Assembly (NCBI GenBank): GCA_902783995.1
Contig: CACZTG010000153.1
Span: 1-6,562, forward strand
Length of the DNA: 6,562 bases
Reading direction: 5' to 3'
Source of the DNA: an uncultured Ruminococcus sp.
GTDB taxonomy: Bacteria; Bacillota_A; Clostridia; RUG12999
Under the pieces are notes generated by a model, which saw only the letters and a program-made list of their open reading frames with translations, searched no databases and was not told where the DNA came from. A program made the translations under genes and the position numbers. Shown piece by piece: positions 1 to 6,557 of the stretch (position 1 is the first letter of the stretch; every line of letters starts with the position of its first letter).

Positions 1-183
1 CGCCGCGCCCATATGGTCAAAATGCGCGTGAGTAAGTATTATATATTTTATGTCCGCTTTTCCTGCCGTTTTCAATATGTGCTCCGCGTTTTCGGCAGGG
101 TCAATAATTACAGCGGTATCATCGCTTTCAACAATGTAACAGTTTGTTTCAAGCTCGCCGAGAGATAAAGCTTTAATATTCAT
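1..183 (-). CDS. MBL-fold metallo-hydrolase, N-terminal part (cut by the window edge)
   Basis: Only the first 61 codons are present, and the frame is still open at the left edge. The product starts MNIKALSLGELETNCYIV, which is the first beta-strands of the metallo-beta-lactamase fold in its glyoxalase II-like branch, where a TNCY motif near the start is common. Residues 51-57 read THAHFDH, the HxHxDH signature; H52 and H54 would bind the first metal, and D56 and H57 the second. D28-P29 (IIDP) is the usual strand-end motif ahead of it. Proteins of this type are small cytosolic hydrolases, often of thioesters or of unknown substrate, so the exact reaction cannot be named. The ATG at 181-183 is preceded by AAGGA five bases upstream, which supports this start. 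A GC-rich hairpin lies between this gene and the endopeptidase gene upstream, and no clear promoter of its own is visible, so it may depend on read-through. The family call is secure; the substrate is unknown. Confidence 0.9.
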   Translation of the reverse strand, partial: MNIKALSLGELETNCYIVESDDTAVIIDPAENAEHILKTAGKADIKYIILTHAHFDHMGAA

Positions 184-210
184 TTTTATCCTTCTTTTTT
201 ATTTTAAATA

Positions 211-234
211 TCGGGCGGGAACAAACCCGCCCGA
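211..234 (-). terminator. GC-rich hairpin downstream of the M23 endopeptidase gene
   Basis: A perfect 9-bp inverted repeat (TCGGGCGGG at 211-219, CCCGCCCGA at 226-234) encloses a 6-base loop and begins 18 bases after the endopeptidase stop codon. Read on the minus strand, the stem is followed by TATTTAAAAT, which is a poor U-tract, so termination may be partial. The RBS of the next gene lies about 20 bases beyond the stem. The structure is plain in the sequence; its role as terminator or attenuator is inferred. Confidence 0.65.
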
Positions 235-252
235 TTTAACATCACATATTTT

Positions 253-1764
253 TTAAGGTAAATATCTGAGAGGATTTTTGGGAACGCCGTTTATTCTGAC
301 TTCAAGATGCAGATGCGGACCTGTTGAATTGCCCGTACTGCCGACAGCTCCTATAACCTCGCCTTTTGAAACGGCTTCGCCGTTTTTAACGTATATTTTG
401 CTTAAATGCGCGTACCAGGTCTGATATCCGTTGCCGTGGTCAACCTTAATAAGGTTGCCGTAGCCTCCGCTGTTCCAGCCCGCAAAAATAACCTTTCCTT
501 CATCGCAGGCTTTAACCGGCGTACCCATACCGATAGCAAGGTCAACACCTGTATGAACAGAACCCCATCTCGGACCGAAGTGTGATGATATTCTCGCTCC
601 CGATAACGGCCATGATAAGGCTCCGCTGCCGACACCCTTCGGCACGGGAGTTGTACCTATATGAATTTTGCCCGGAACGGGATACGAGAGCATTTCTTCT
701 TTTTTAAGAACACGCTGTGATTCGTCCTCGATACCGTTGATTCTTGTTATGTCGGCTGTAATTTTGCGCCAGCCGTCCGAGCCGTAATCGGTAATTCTTG
801 TCTGTCCTATATAAAGTGAGGCATCCTCAACTTCAACCATTGTTGTAGGCACACTTTCTTCAATAACGGCGTCTTTTATAACCGTTTTAACGTCAACGAC
901 GGGCTTCGGAGCGGGAACCTGAACGACATCACCGACTCTTATAACTATATTTTCCTCAAACTCCGGGTTTAAATCAATCAAGGTTTTGACGGTGGTTTCG
1001 TTACGTCTTGCTATGCCCCAAAGGGTATCGCCTTCCTCGACGGTGTATCCTCTTGAAGAATCCGTAACATCGTTAAGCGCGCGTACCGCGCCGTCAACCG
1101 AGCTTGCGTTTGCGTAAGTGGTTTCCTCCGAAATAAGCTCAATTTTATTAAGTATTTCCGAAACGCAAACCATACCTTCTTCTTCATATTGACTTTTAAT
1201 GCGCTCTATAACTTTATTGGCGTCACGCCGCGTTCTGAGCGTAACTCTCGGCTGTCCGTCAACATATACGGTACAGCCCATAAGAATTGCGGACGAGTAT
1301 TTAACCATATTCTGGCGAATTTCCTCTTCGGGAGTATAATTATCCTCCGAAACAACCTTAAGCCTGAATTTCAGCTTTTCAACCTGACCGCTGTCACTGC
1401 CGCTTAACTCTTTTATTTCTTCGTTAAGAGAGCTTCTTACAGCTTCAATTTGTTCTTTTGTTTCGGCAACGCCGATACTGTTATCCTTAATAAAGCCTTC
1501 GTAACCGAGAGAACACATTGTTATGAGCATAAAAGTAAACGCCACAATGCTTATAACAGCGTAAGCGTAAATCGCGAGCCTTCTTGTTAAATCCCTTGCG
1601 TATTCCTCAACTCTGCGTTTAGCGCCGGTGTTTTTAAGCTCATCAATATGATAAATAGCCTTTTTTCTCTTTTTTTTTGGTTTTTTGTATTTACGTTTTG
1701 TTTCCGCTTCTGAAGAAGTGTTTTCGGTCTGAACGCCGTTTTCTGTCTTTTCAAAGCTATCCAT
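253..1764 (-). CDS. membrane-anchored murein endopeptidase (LysM - G5-like - peptidase M23)
   Basis: This 503-residue protein is predicted to be a zinc endopeptidase that cuts peptidoglycan cross-bridges or stem peptides outside the membrane. An acidic/polar start is followed by a Lys/Arg-rich cytoplasmic stretch (about 23-36), one transmembrane segment (about 63-88) with no lipobox or clear cleavage site, a mixed charged region (about 95-235), a LysM peptidoglycan-binding module (240-284, YTVEEGDTLWGIA), a G5-like region (about 293-372) and a C-terminal M23/LytM domain (about 385-500). The catalytic set is complete and spaced as in LytM: H404 and D408 (HTGVD) and H486 as zinc ligands, with H453 (YAHL) and H484 (HLH) as catalytic histidines. 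It is therefore likely active, unlike degenerate EnvC/NlpD-type activators. The ATG start has AAAGGA ten bases upstream and a strong promoter at 1824-1852. A hairpin follows the stop. Its role in growth, division or sporulation cannot be decided from the sequence; a SpoIIQ-like role is possible but SpoIIQ lacks LysM, so I give no symbol. Confidence 0.93.
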   Translation of the reverse strand: MDSFEKTENGVQTENTSSEAETKRKYKKPKKKRKKAIYHIDELKNTGAKRRVEEYARDLTRRLAIYAYAVISIVAFTFMLITMCSLGYEGFIKDNSIGVAETKEQIEAVRSSLNEEIKELSGSDSGQVEKLKFRLKVVSEDNYTPEEEIRQNMVKYSSAILMGCTVYVDGQPRVTLRTRRDANKVIERIKSQYEEEGMVCVSEILNKIELISEETTYANASSVDGAVRALNDVTDSSRGYTVEEGDTLWGIARRNETTVKTLIDLNPEFEENIVIRVGDVVQVPAPKPVVDVKTVIKDAVIEESVPTTMVEVEDASLYIGQTRITDYGSDGWRKITADITRINGIEDESQRVLKKEEMLSYPVPGKIHIGTTPVPKGVGSGALSWPLSGARISSHFGPRWGSVHTGVDLAIGMGTPVKACDEGKVIFAGWNSGGYGNLIKVDHGNGYQTWYAHLSKIYVKNGEAVSKGEVIGAVGSTGNSTGPHLHLEVRINGVPKNPLRYLP

Positions 1765-1774
1765 ATCGTAATTT

Positions 1775-1780
1775 TCCTTT
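1775..1780 (-). promoter_or_regulatory. ribosome binding site of the M23 endopeptidase gene
   Basis: AAAGGA on the minus strand, ten bases ahead of the ATG at 1762-1764. An ATG overlapping just upstream of this site is out of frame, so the site supports the chosen start. Confidence 0.7.
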
Positions 1781-1823
1781 CATTTGTGCGAAAAATCCGT
1801 TTCTGTTTTCCGCCGACTTAACC

Positions 1824-1852
1824 ATTTTAGCATATTTTAACCAAAAAGTCAA
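1824..1852 (-). promoter_or_regulatory. sigma-A-type promoter with extended -10 for the M23 endopeptidase gene
   Basis: On the minus strand TTGACT (1847-1852) is separated by exactly 17 bases from TAAAAT (1824-1829). The -10 is preceded by TGC, giving the extended -10 form TGnTAAAAT. Transcription would begin near 1816-1818, leaving a leader of about 50 bases that contains the RBS at 1775-1780. Direct copies of TGGTTAA lie on both sides of the -10, and an inverted repeat is centred on the -35, so a regulator could bind here. The promoter is read from the sequence and not experimentally shown. Confidence 0.8.
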
Positions 1853-1997
1853 GTTTTGGCTTTTTTATGTTGTTACATCGGCGGAATATTTAAGTGAGAA
1901 AATTACAGGCATTATAGGTTATCATATGAAAGGCTTGATTTCGTTGAGGACAGGAGATTCAGAGATTTAAAGGACGAAATATACCTTCATTTTTCAG

Positions 1998-2029
1998 TCC
2001 GGCGGGCAGATAATTATCCGCCCGCCGGA
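1998..2029 (-). terminator. GC-rich hairpin closing the gltX-glnS operon
   Basis: A perfect 10-bp inverted repeat (TCCGGCGGGC at 1998-2007, GCCCGCCGGA at 2020-2029) starts 11 bases after the glnS stop codon. Inside it, GATAATTATC (2009-2018) is itself palindromic, so after one A/C mismatch the stem can extend by about 3-4 more pairs to a tight loop. On the minus strand the stem is followed by CTGAAAAATG, with no U-tract, so this is not a textbook intrinsic terminator. It could act as a weak terminator or protect the 3' end of the mRNA. The core GGCGGG/CCCGCC is shared with the hairpin at 211-234. Confidence 0.6.
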
Positions 2030-2040
2030 AATGTTTTAAA

Positions 2041-3693
2041 TTATACCTTATATGAATCTTTAAGCGAAACAGTCCTGTTAAAAACAATATGTCCGGGCGT
2101 ACTGTCCTTATCGGCACAGAAATACCCGTTACGCACAAATTGGAATTTATCTCCGGGCTTAGCATTTTTAAGCGCCGCTTCAATTTTACAGTTAATAACT
2201 TCAAGTGAATTTGGGTTTAAATTTTTTGTGAAATCTCCGGTGCCTTCCTCGTCGGATGGATTTTCCGCATTAAACAGCCTGTCGTAAAGCCTTATTTCGG
2301 CATCCTCGCAGTGAGCGCAGGATACCCAGTGAATAGTGCCTTTAACTTTTCTGCCGTCCGGAGCGTTGCCGCCTCTTGTTTCGGGGTCGTAGGTGCAGTG
2401 AATAACGGTAATTTCACCGTTTTCGCCCTTCTCAACTCCTGTGCAGGTTACAAAATACGCTCCCCTCAGCCTTACCTCTCTGCCCGGCGCAAGACGGAAA
2501 AATTTCTTTTCGGGTTCTTCTTTAAAATCCTCCCGCTCAATATAAATTTCTCTTGAAAAAGTAATCGGCGCCGTAACGTCTTTATCACTCGGCGAAGTCT
2601 GAACGTAAAGCTCCTCGGTTTTCCCTTCGGGATAATTGTCTATAACCACTTTAACCGGATTAAGCACTGCCATGGCTCTCGGCGCGTTAAGGTTAAGATA
2701 ATCTCTCACACAATGCTCAAGAAGCGCGAAATCAACAACGCTGTTTGCTTTTGCCACGCCTATGCGGCTGATAAAATCAAGAATTGCCTCCGGCGGAAAG
2801 CCTCTCCTTCGCATACCGCAAAGCGTGGACATTCTCGGGTCGTCCCAGCCCGAAACAATACCGCCTTCTACAAGCTTTAAGCATTTTCTTTTGCTTGTAA
2901 GAGTATAGTTTAAATTAAGCCTCGCAAACTCAATCTGCCTTGAGGGCTTATCAAAGAGCCCGACTTCTTTCAAAAACCAATCGTAAAGCGGTCTGTGATT
3001 TTCAAATTCAAGCGAGCAAAGCGAATGGGTAACTCCTTCCGCCGTATCGGAAATAGGGTGAGCGAAATCGTACATCGGGTAAACACACCATTTATCTCCC
3101 GTTCTGTGATGAGTCGCTTTTAAAATCCTGTAAATTACGGGGTCACGCATATTAAGATTCGGACTTGCCATATCAATTTTCGCGCGAAGAACCTTTTCGC
3201 CTTCTTCAAACTCACCCGCTGTCATACGCCTGAACAAATCCATATTTTCTTCTATACTGCGGTTTCGGTACGGGCTTTCCTTGCCCGGCTCGGTAAGCGT
3301 TCCGCGGTATTCTCTTATTTCGTCAGCCGAAAGGTCACAGACGTAAGCCTTGCCCTGCTCTATGAGTGAAAGAGCGCATTTGTACATTATATCAAAATAG
3401 TCTGACGCATAATAAACATTGCCCCATTTAAAGCCGAGCCATTCAATATCCTCTTTAATTGCGTCAACATATTCGGTATCTTCCTTTATGGGGTTTGTGT
3501 CATCAAGGCGCAGATTGCACACTCCGCCGTATTTTTCGGCAGCAGCGAAGTCAATCGAAATCGCTTTCGCGTGCCCTATATGAAGGTAGCCGTTAGGTTC
3601 GGGCGGAAAACGCGTCTGAACCTTGTCATAGACTTTTTCCTCCAAATCCTTGTCAATAGCGTCATAAATAAAATTTGTACCTAAATCAACCAT
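2041..3693 (-). CDS. glnS: glutaminyl-tRNA synthetase
   Basis: This cytosolic class I aminoacyl-tRNA synthetase joins glutamine to tRNA-Gln with ATP. Taken from the ATG at 3691-3693 it is 550 residues, against 553-554 for E. coli Gln[17 protein letters not shown] (29-43) carries the HIGH motif at 38-41, and [10 protein letters not shown] (63-72) is the GlnRS signature loop. [12 protein letters not shown] and HSLCSLEF are the GlnRS-type core strands around the amino acid and tRNA acceptor sites. LTSKR (265-269) stands in for KMSKS, at nearly the same place as VMSKR in E. coli. The last third forms the two beta-barrel anticodon-binding domains, with KGTIHWVS and FVRNGYFC as typical pieces. An in-frame ATG at 3706-3708 would add five residues inside gltX, but the GGAG at 3703-3706 lies nine bases ahead of the 3693 ATG, and that ATG overlaps the gltX stop as TAATG, so the later start is preferred. 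Translation is probably coupled to gltX. No residue important to the family looks missing. Confidence 0.96.
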   Translation of the reverse strand: MVDLGTNFIYDAIDKDLEEKVYDKVQTRFPPEPNGYLHIGHAKAISIDFAAAEKYGGVCNLRLDDTNPIKEDTEYVDAIKEDIEWLGFKWGNVYYASDYFDIMYKCALSLIEQGKAYVCDLSADEIREYRGTLTEPGKESPYRNRSIEENMDLFRRMTAGEFEEGEKVLRAKIDMASPNLNMRDPVIYRILKATHHRTGDKWCVYPMYDFAHPISDTAEGVTHSLCSLEFENHRPLYDWFLKEVGLFDKPSRQIEFARLNLNYTLTSKRKCLKLVEGGIVSGWDDPRMSTLCGMRRRGFPPEAILDFISRIGVAKANSVVDFALLEHCVRDYLNLNAPRAMAVLNPVKVVIDNYPEGKTEELYVQTSPSDKDVTAPITFSREIYIEREDFKEEPEKKFFRLAPGREVRLRGAYFVTCTGVEKGENGEITVIHCTYDPETRGGNAPDGRKVKGTIHWVSCAHCEDAEIRLYDRLFNAENPSDEEGTGDFTKNLNPNSLEVINCKIEAALKNAKPGDKFQFVRNGYFCADKDSTPGHIVFNRTVSLKDSYKV

Positions 3694-5336
3694 TATTTTT
3701 TGCTCCATTCTATTGCTTTATCTATCCTTGAAAGCGCCTCTTTTTCGCCCAGCACCTGCATTATGGCGCATAAATCGGGCGTGTTGCGCCTGTCGGTCAC
3801 GGCAACGCGGAGTGCCGTCGCGAAATCGCTGACTGCGCCTTTATAACTGTCCGGGTTTTTCTTATATTCCTTCGGATTTTTGGCATACCCCATAGAAAGC
3901 GCCAGCTCTTTAAGCTTCGCGAACCATGCCTCGTTTTCATCCGCAGGGCTGTATATCTTCTTATATTCCGTAAGAAGCGCGTAAATATTCTCTTTCCCTA
4001 TTTCGGGCATATTTTCATAAGTCGGATTAAAATCGTAAAAATACGCGCTGTACTCCTCAATATCGCTCCATTTCGCGATATCCTTCCTCGGCTTTTCTCC
4101 GCCTCGCTCAATGGCGAAAATTGCTTTTGCGTAAGAAGGGTTATCCGTCAGCTTTTTGTAAAGCGGTATGTTATATTGCTCCGCCCAGCTTGTCGCAAAA
4201 TCGTATATTTCATCAGCGGAATACCTTGTAACGTCATTTTTCGCGACGTCGTTAAACTTATCAAGGTCAAAAAGCGCTCCGCTGACGCTCATTTTGTCAA
4301 GAGAAAACGGAAAATCCTCATTTGGAAGCGCCGGATTATCTCTGCGCCATTCCTCATAATTTGAGTTTGCGAGCGTCAGAAGATATTCCGTAACGGCGTT
4401 TGTGGGATACCCCTGTTCATGGTAAAACGTAACAGCCGCTTCGGGGTCCTTACGCTTGCTGAGCTTTCTTTTGCCGCCGCCGTCCTCTTTCATAATGGGC
4501 GAAATGTGAGAATATTTCGGCGCCTCAAAACCGAGAAGCTCAAACAGCTGTAAATGTATAGGTGCCGAAGAAATCCACTCATCGCCTCTTATTACGTCTG
4601 TTGTACCCATAAGGTGGTCATCAACGGCGTGAGCGAAATGATAGGTCGGTATGCCGTCGCTCTTTAAAACAACAATGTCCATATCGTTTTCGGGCATTTC
4701 AATTTTACCCTTTATTCCGTCAATAAAAGAAATCCGGTTTTCCTCACTTCCGGGCGAGCGAAGCCTTAAAACATAGCTTTTACCGGAAGCAATATTCTCC
4801 TTGACTTCTTCAAGAGAAAGGTCGCGGCATCTTGTCCATTTTGCGTAATAACCGGTACGCACCTTTTCCTTTTCCTGCTGTGCTTTTATACTTTCCATAT
4901 AGTCCGCTCCGCAGAAGCATGGATACGCAAGCCCTTTGCGTACAAGCTCTTTTGCGTAAGTCTGATATATTTCCCGTCGTCTGCTTTGAACATAAGGACC
5001 GTAATTTCCGCTTTCTTTTTCAAAGCCGAGGACCCCTTCATCGGGCGTTACGCCAAACGCTTCAAGACCTTTTATAATTTCGCTTACGCCGTCGTCAATT
5101 TCACGTTTTTTGTCGGTATCCTCAATCCGGAGATAAAATGTACCGCCGCTTTCCATGGCAACTCTTTTTGATATAAGCGCCGCGAAAAGTCCGCCGATGT
5201 GCAAAAAACCCGTGGGACTCGGCGCGAACCTTGTTACCTTGCCGTCTCCGCCGCGAGGCGGATATATTTTCTCATAATCCTGAGGTGTTTTTGTAATCTC
5301 CGGAAAAAGAAGCTCTGCAAGAGCGTTAAAATCCAT
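3693..5336 (-). CDS. gltX: glutamyl-tRNA synthetase, long N-terminally extended form
   Basis: This cytosolic class I synthetase charges tRNA-Glu, supplying protein synthesis and, where that pathway exists, glutamyl-tRNA for haem synthesis. From the ATG at 5334-5336 it has 547 residues, longer than the usual 470-500. About 33 residues precede the first core strand ([10 protein letters not shown], 34-43). HIGG (46-49) is the HIGH motif, RIEDTD (70-75) follows, RGDEW (250-254) is the GluRS signature and KLSKR (291-295) is the KMSKS motif. C140, C142 and C170 form a CxCx27C set like the zinc site of some GluRS, although an Asp sits where E. coli has the ligand His. The rest is the helical anticodon-binding part. 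A TTG at 5352-5354 would add six residues, but AAAGGA at 5347-5352 lies nine bases ahead of the ATG and would be consumed by that start, so ATG is chosen. The gene overlaps the glnS start by one base. Whether it discriminates tRNA-Glu from tRNA-Gln cannot be read here; with GlnRS next door, a discriminating enzyme is expected. Confidence 0.96.
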   Translation of the reverse strand: MDFNALAELLFPEITKTPQDYEKIYPPRGGDGKVTRFAPSPTGFLHIGGLFAALISKRVAMESGGTFYLRIEDTDKKREIDDGVSEIIKGLEAFGVTPDEGVLGFEKESGNYGPYVQSRRREIYQTYAKELVRKGLAYPCFCGADYMESIKAQQEKEKVRTGYYAKWTRCRDLSLEEVKENIASGKSYVLRLRSPGSEENRISFIDGIKGKIEMPENDMDIVVLKSDGIPTYHFAHAVDDHLMGTTDVIRGDEWISSAPIHLQLFELLGFEAPKYSHISPIMKEDGGGKRKLSKRKDPEAAVTFYHEQGYPTNAVTEYLLTLANSNYEEWRRDNPALPNEDFPFSLDKMSVSGALFDLDKFNDVAKNDVTRYSADEIYDFATSWAEQYNIPLYKKLTDNPSYAKAIFAIERGGEKPRKDIAKWSDIEEYSAYFYDFNPTYENMPEIGKENIYALLTEYKKIYSPADENEAWFAKLKELALSMGYAKNPKEYKKNPDSYKGAVSDFATALRVAVTDRRNTPDLCAIMQVLGEKEALSRIDKAIEWSKK

Positions 5337-5346
5337 TTTTTTCAAT

Positions 5347-5352
5347 CCTTTC
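5347..5352 (-). promoter_or_regulatory. ribosome binding site that decides the gltX start
   Basis: AAAGGA on the minus strand, nine bases from the ATG at 5334-5336. It overlaps the alternative upstream TTG codon at 5352-5354, which argues against that longer start. Confidence 0.75.
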
Positions 5353-5409
5353 AAAGCGGGAGCAATTTTACGCTTGTCCCGAATTTATAAAAAATAATAA
5401 TCGTTTAAT

Positions 5410-5438
5410 ATTTTACCAAAAAAATCAGGAATTGTCAA
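5410..5438 (-). promoter_or_regulatory. sigma-A-type promoter of the gltX-glnS operon, overlapping the ispG 3' end
   Basis: On the minus strand a perfect TTGACA (5433-5438) is followed after exactly 17 bases by TAAAAT (5410-5415). The -35 box lies in the final codons of ispG (Ile-Asp-Asn), and the spacer contains the ispG stop TGA (5425-5427). Transcription would start near 5402-5404, leaving a leader of about 65 bases, too short for a T-box. No intrinsic terminator separates ispG from this promoter, so read-through from ispG could add to expression. Confidence 0.85.
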
Positions 5439-6477
5439 TCATTGCAAGAAGCTCGTCCGCAATTTCGGCTTCTTTTACTTTTTTTATTATTTCACCCTTT
5501 TTAAAGAGCAGCCCGTCACCTTTTCCGCAGGCAACTCCGTAATCCGCTTCTCTCGCTTCGCCCGGTCCGTTTACGGCGCAGCCCATAACCGCGACGGTTA
5601 TGTTCTTTTTGCAGGATGAGAGTGCTTTTTCTATTTTTTCGGCAAGGCTCGGCAAATCAACATTCGTCCTGCCGCAGGTGGGACATGAAACAATATTCAC
5701 GCCCATCGGCATAAGCTTTAAGCTTTTTAAAATCTGCCTTGCGACAAAAACTTCTTCCACAGGGTCGCCCGTGAGCGAAACTCTTATTGTATTTCCTATA
5801 CCCTGCGAAAGCACGCTGCCTATTCCGACAGCCGATTTTATGCTGCCCGCCTTAACCGTTCCCGCTTCGGTAACGCCTACGTGAAGCGGAATATCCCACT
5901 TTTCGGCAAAAAGCCTGTACGCCTCAATGGTATTTACAACATCTGACATTTTAAGTGAAACAACAATATTCTCAAAACCGTTATCCTGCAAAATTTTAAT
6001 ATGCCGCTCTGCGCTTTCAACAACCGCCCCGGGCGTCGGACCGTCGTATTTTTCAAGGAGTTCACGCTCAACGGAGCCCGAATTTACACCTATTCTTATC
6101 GGGATATTTCTTTCCTTTGCCGCTTTAACGACCGCCTTGACGCGCTCCGCATCGCCGATATTTCCGGGGTTTAAGCGTATTTTATCCACACCGTTTTTTA
6201 TGCTTTCAAGCGCCAGACGGTAATCGAAATGAATATCCGCGACAAGCGGAATTTTTATCCTCCGCTTTATTTCCTTTAAAGCCTCCGCCGACTGCATATC
6301 GGGTACGGTCACACGTACAATTTCACAGCCCGCTTCCGTAAGCCGGTTTATCTGATTTACGGTAGCGTTTATATCGGCGGTTTTGGTGTTGGTCATACTC
6401 TGAATTGTAACAGGCGCGCTTCCTCCGATTTTTACGTTTCCGATATTAAATTGTCTTGTGTTTTCTCTTTTAAACAA
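5425..6477 (-). CDS. ispG: 4-hydroxy-3-methylbut-2-enyl diphosphate synthase (flavodoxin/ferredoxin), IspG/GcpE
   Basis: IspG converts methylerythritol cyclodiphosphate to HMBPP, the penultimate step of the MEP isoprenoid pathway, in the cytosol with a [4Fe-4S] cluster and two electrons from a reduced flavodoxin or ferredoxin. The 350-residue length fits the two-domain bacterial form without the plant/chlamydial insert. The N-terminal TIM-barrel domain shows IGGSAPVTIQSMTNT (17-31), ADIHFDYRLAL, IRLNPGNIGD and GVNSGS, all family hallmarks. The C-terminal domain has CPTC (C265, C268) and GCAVNGPGEA (C300, E307); these match the E. coli cluster ligands C270, C273, C305 and E312 with identical spacing, so the enzyme should be active. 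The start is TTG at 6475-6477 with AGGAG at 6486-6490, eight bases upstream; the next in-frame ATG (residue 28) would remove conserved sequence. In many Clostridia ispG follows dxr and rseP, but at least 85 noncoding bases precede it here, so it may have its own promoter. Confidence 0.97.
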   Translation of the reverse strand: MFKRENTRQFNIGNVKIGGSAPVTIQSMTNTKTADINATVNQINRLTEAGCEIVRVTVPDMQSAEALKEIKRRIKIPLVADIHFDYRLALESIKNGVDKIRLNPGNIGDAERVKAVVKAAKERNIPIRIGVNSGSVERELLEKYDGPTPGAVVESAERHIKILQDNGFENIVVSLKMSDVVNTIEAYRLFAEKWDIPLHVGVTEAGTVKAGSIKSAVGIGSVLSQGIGNTIRVSLTGDPVEEVFVARQILKSLKLMPMGVNIVSCPTCGRTNVDLPSLAEKIEKALSSCKKNITVAVMGCAVNGPGEAREADYGVACGKGDGLLFKKGEIIKKVKEAEIADELLAMIDNS

Positions 6478-6485
6478 AATGTTTT

Positions 6486-6490
6486 CTCCT
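6486..6490 (-). promoter_or_regulatory. AGGAG ribosome binding site supporting the ispG TTG start
   Basis: AGGAG on the minus strand, eight bases before the TTG at 6475-6477. No in-frame ATG lies within the spacing range, so this site is the main reason for accepting a TTG initiator. Confidence 0.8.
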
Positions 6491-6551
6491 GTATCTTTTT
6501 AATTTTTTATTTTTTAAAAACAAATAAATATTCATGGGCAATAAGTAAAAA

Positions 6552-6557
6552 ATTATA
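6552..6557 (-). promoter_or_regulatory. possible -10 box upstream of ispG
   Basis: A perfect TATAAT on the minus strand, 74 bases before the ispG start. Its -35 partner would fall at about 6575-6580, outside the window, so the promoter cannot be confirmed. The sequence between it and the RBS is very AT-rich with no gene or clear hairpin. Confidence 0.4.

Larger units (their letters stand above)
1765..2040. other. 276-base intergenic spacer between glnS and the M23 gene
   Basis: From the glnS side this spacer holds a GC-rich hairpin (1998-2029), an unassigned stretch of about 110 bases (about 1887-1997), and then the promoter, leader and RBS of the endopeptidase gene. The unassigned stretch contains a TATAAT on the minus strand (1910-1915) without a convincing -35 at the right distance. 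On the plus strand it has a 14-codon ATG reading frame (1926-1970) with no recognisable product. I see no RNA gene or riboswitch in it. Confidence 0.6.

Noticed and set aside
1841..1867. Plus-strand terminator: CCAAAA/TTTTGG stem followed by CTTTTTT
   Set aside because: The stem has only two GC pairs and no plus-strand gene lies upstream to be terminated. I treat it as a possible operator instead.
1910..1915. Second -10 box (TATAAT) on the minus strand upstream of the main endopeptidase promoter
   Set aside because: At a spacing of 16-18 bases no hexamer resembles TTGACA (17 bases gives ATCAAG), so it is not counted as a promoter.
1677..1970. 97-codon plus-strand frame running from within the endopeptidase gene into the spacer, ending ...LRTGDSEI
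   Set aside because: Its first third is antisense to the M23 coding region and its middle is the minus-strand promoter. The spacer part reads like protein over about 30 codons, but the only ATG there gives 14 residues with no clear ribosome site. I found no family match, so at most it is an old remnant.
2311..2556. 81-codon plus-strand frame inside glnS
   Set aside because: It is antisense to the conserved anticodon-binding region of GlnRS and has no features of its own.
5337..5424. T-box or other tRNA-sensing leader for gltX
   Set aside because: The transcribed leader is only about 65 bases and has no T-box core sequence or terminator/antiterminator pair.
5600..6223. Open frames of 94 and 98 codons on the plus strand inside ispG
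   Set aside because: They are antisense to a highly conserved gene, show no ribosome site or recognisable domain, and have composition typical of a reverse-frame shadow.
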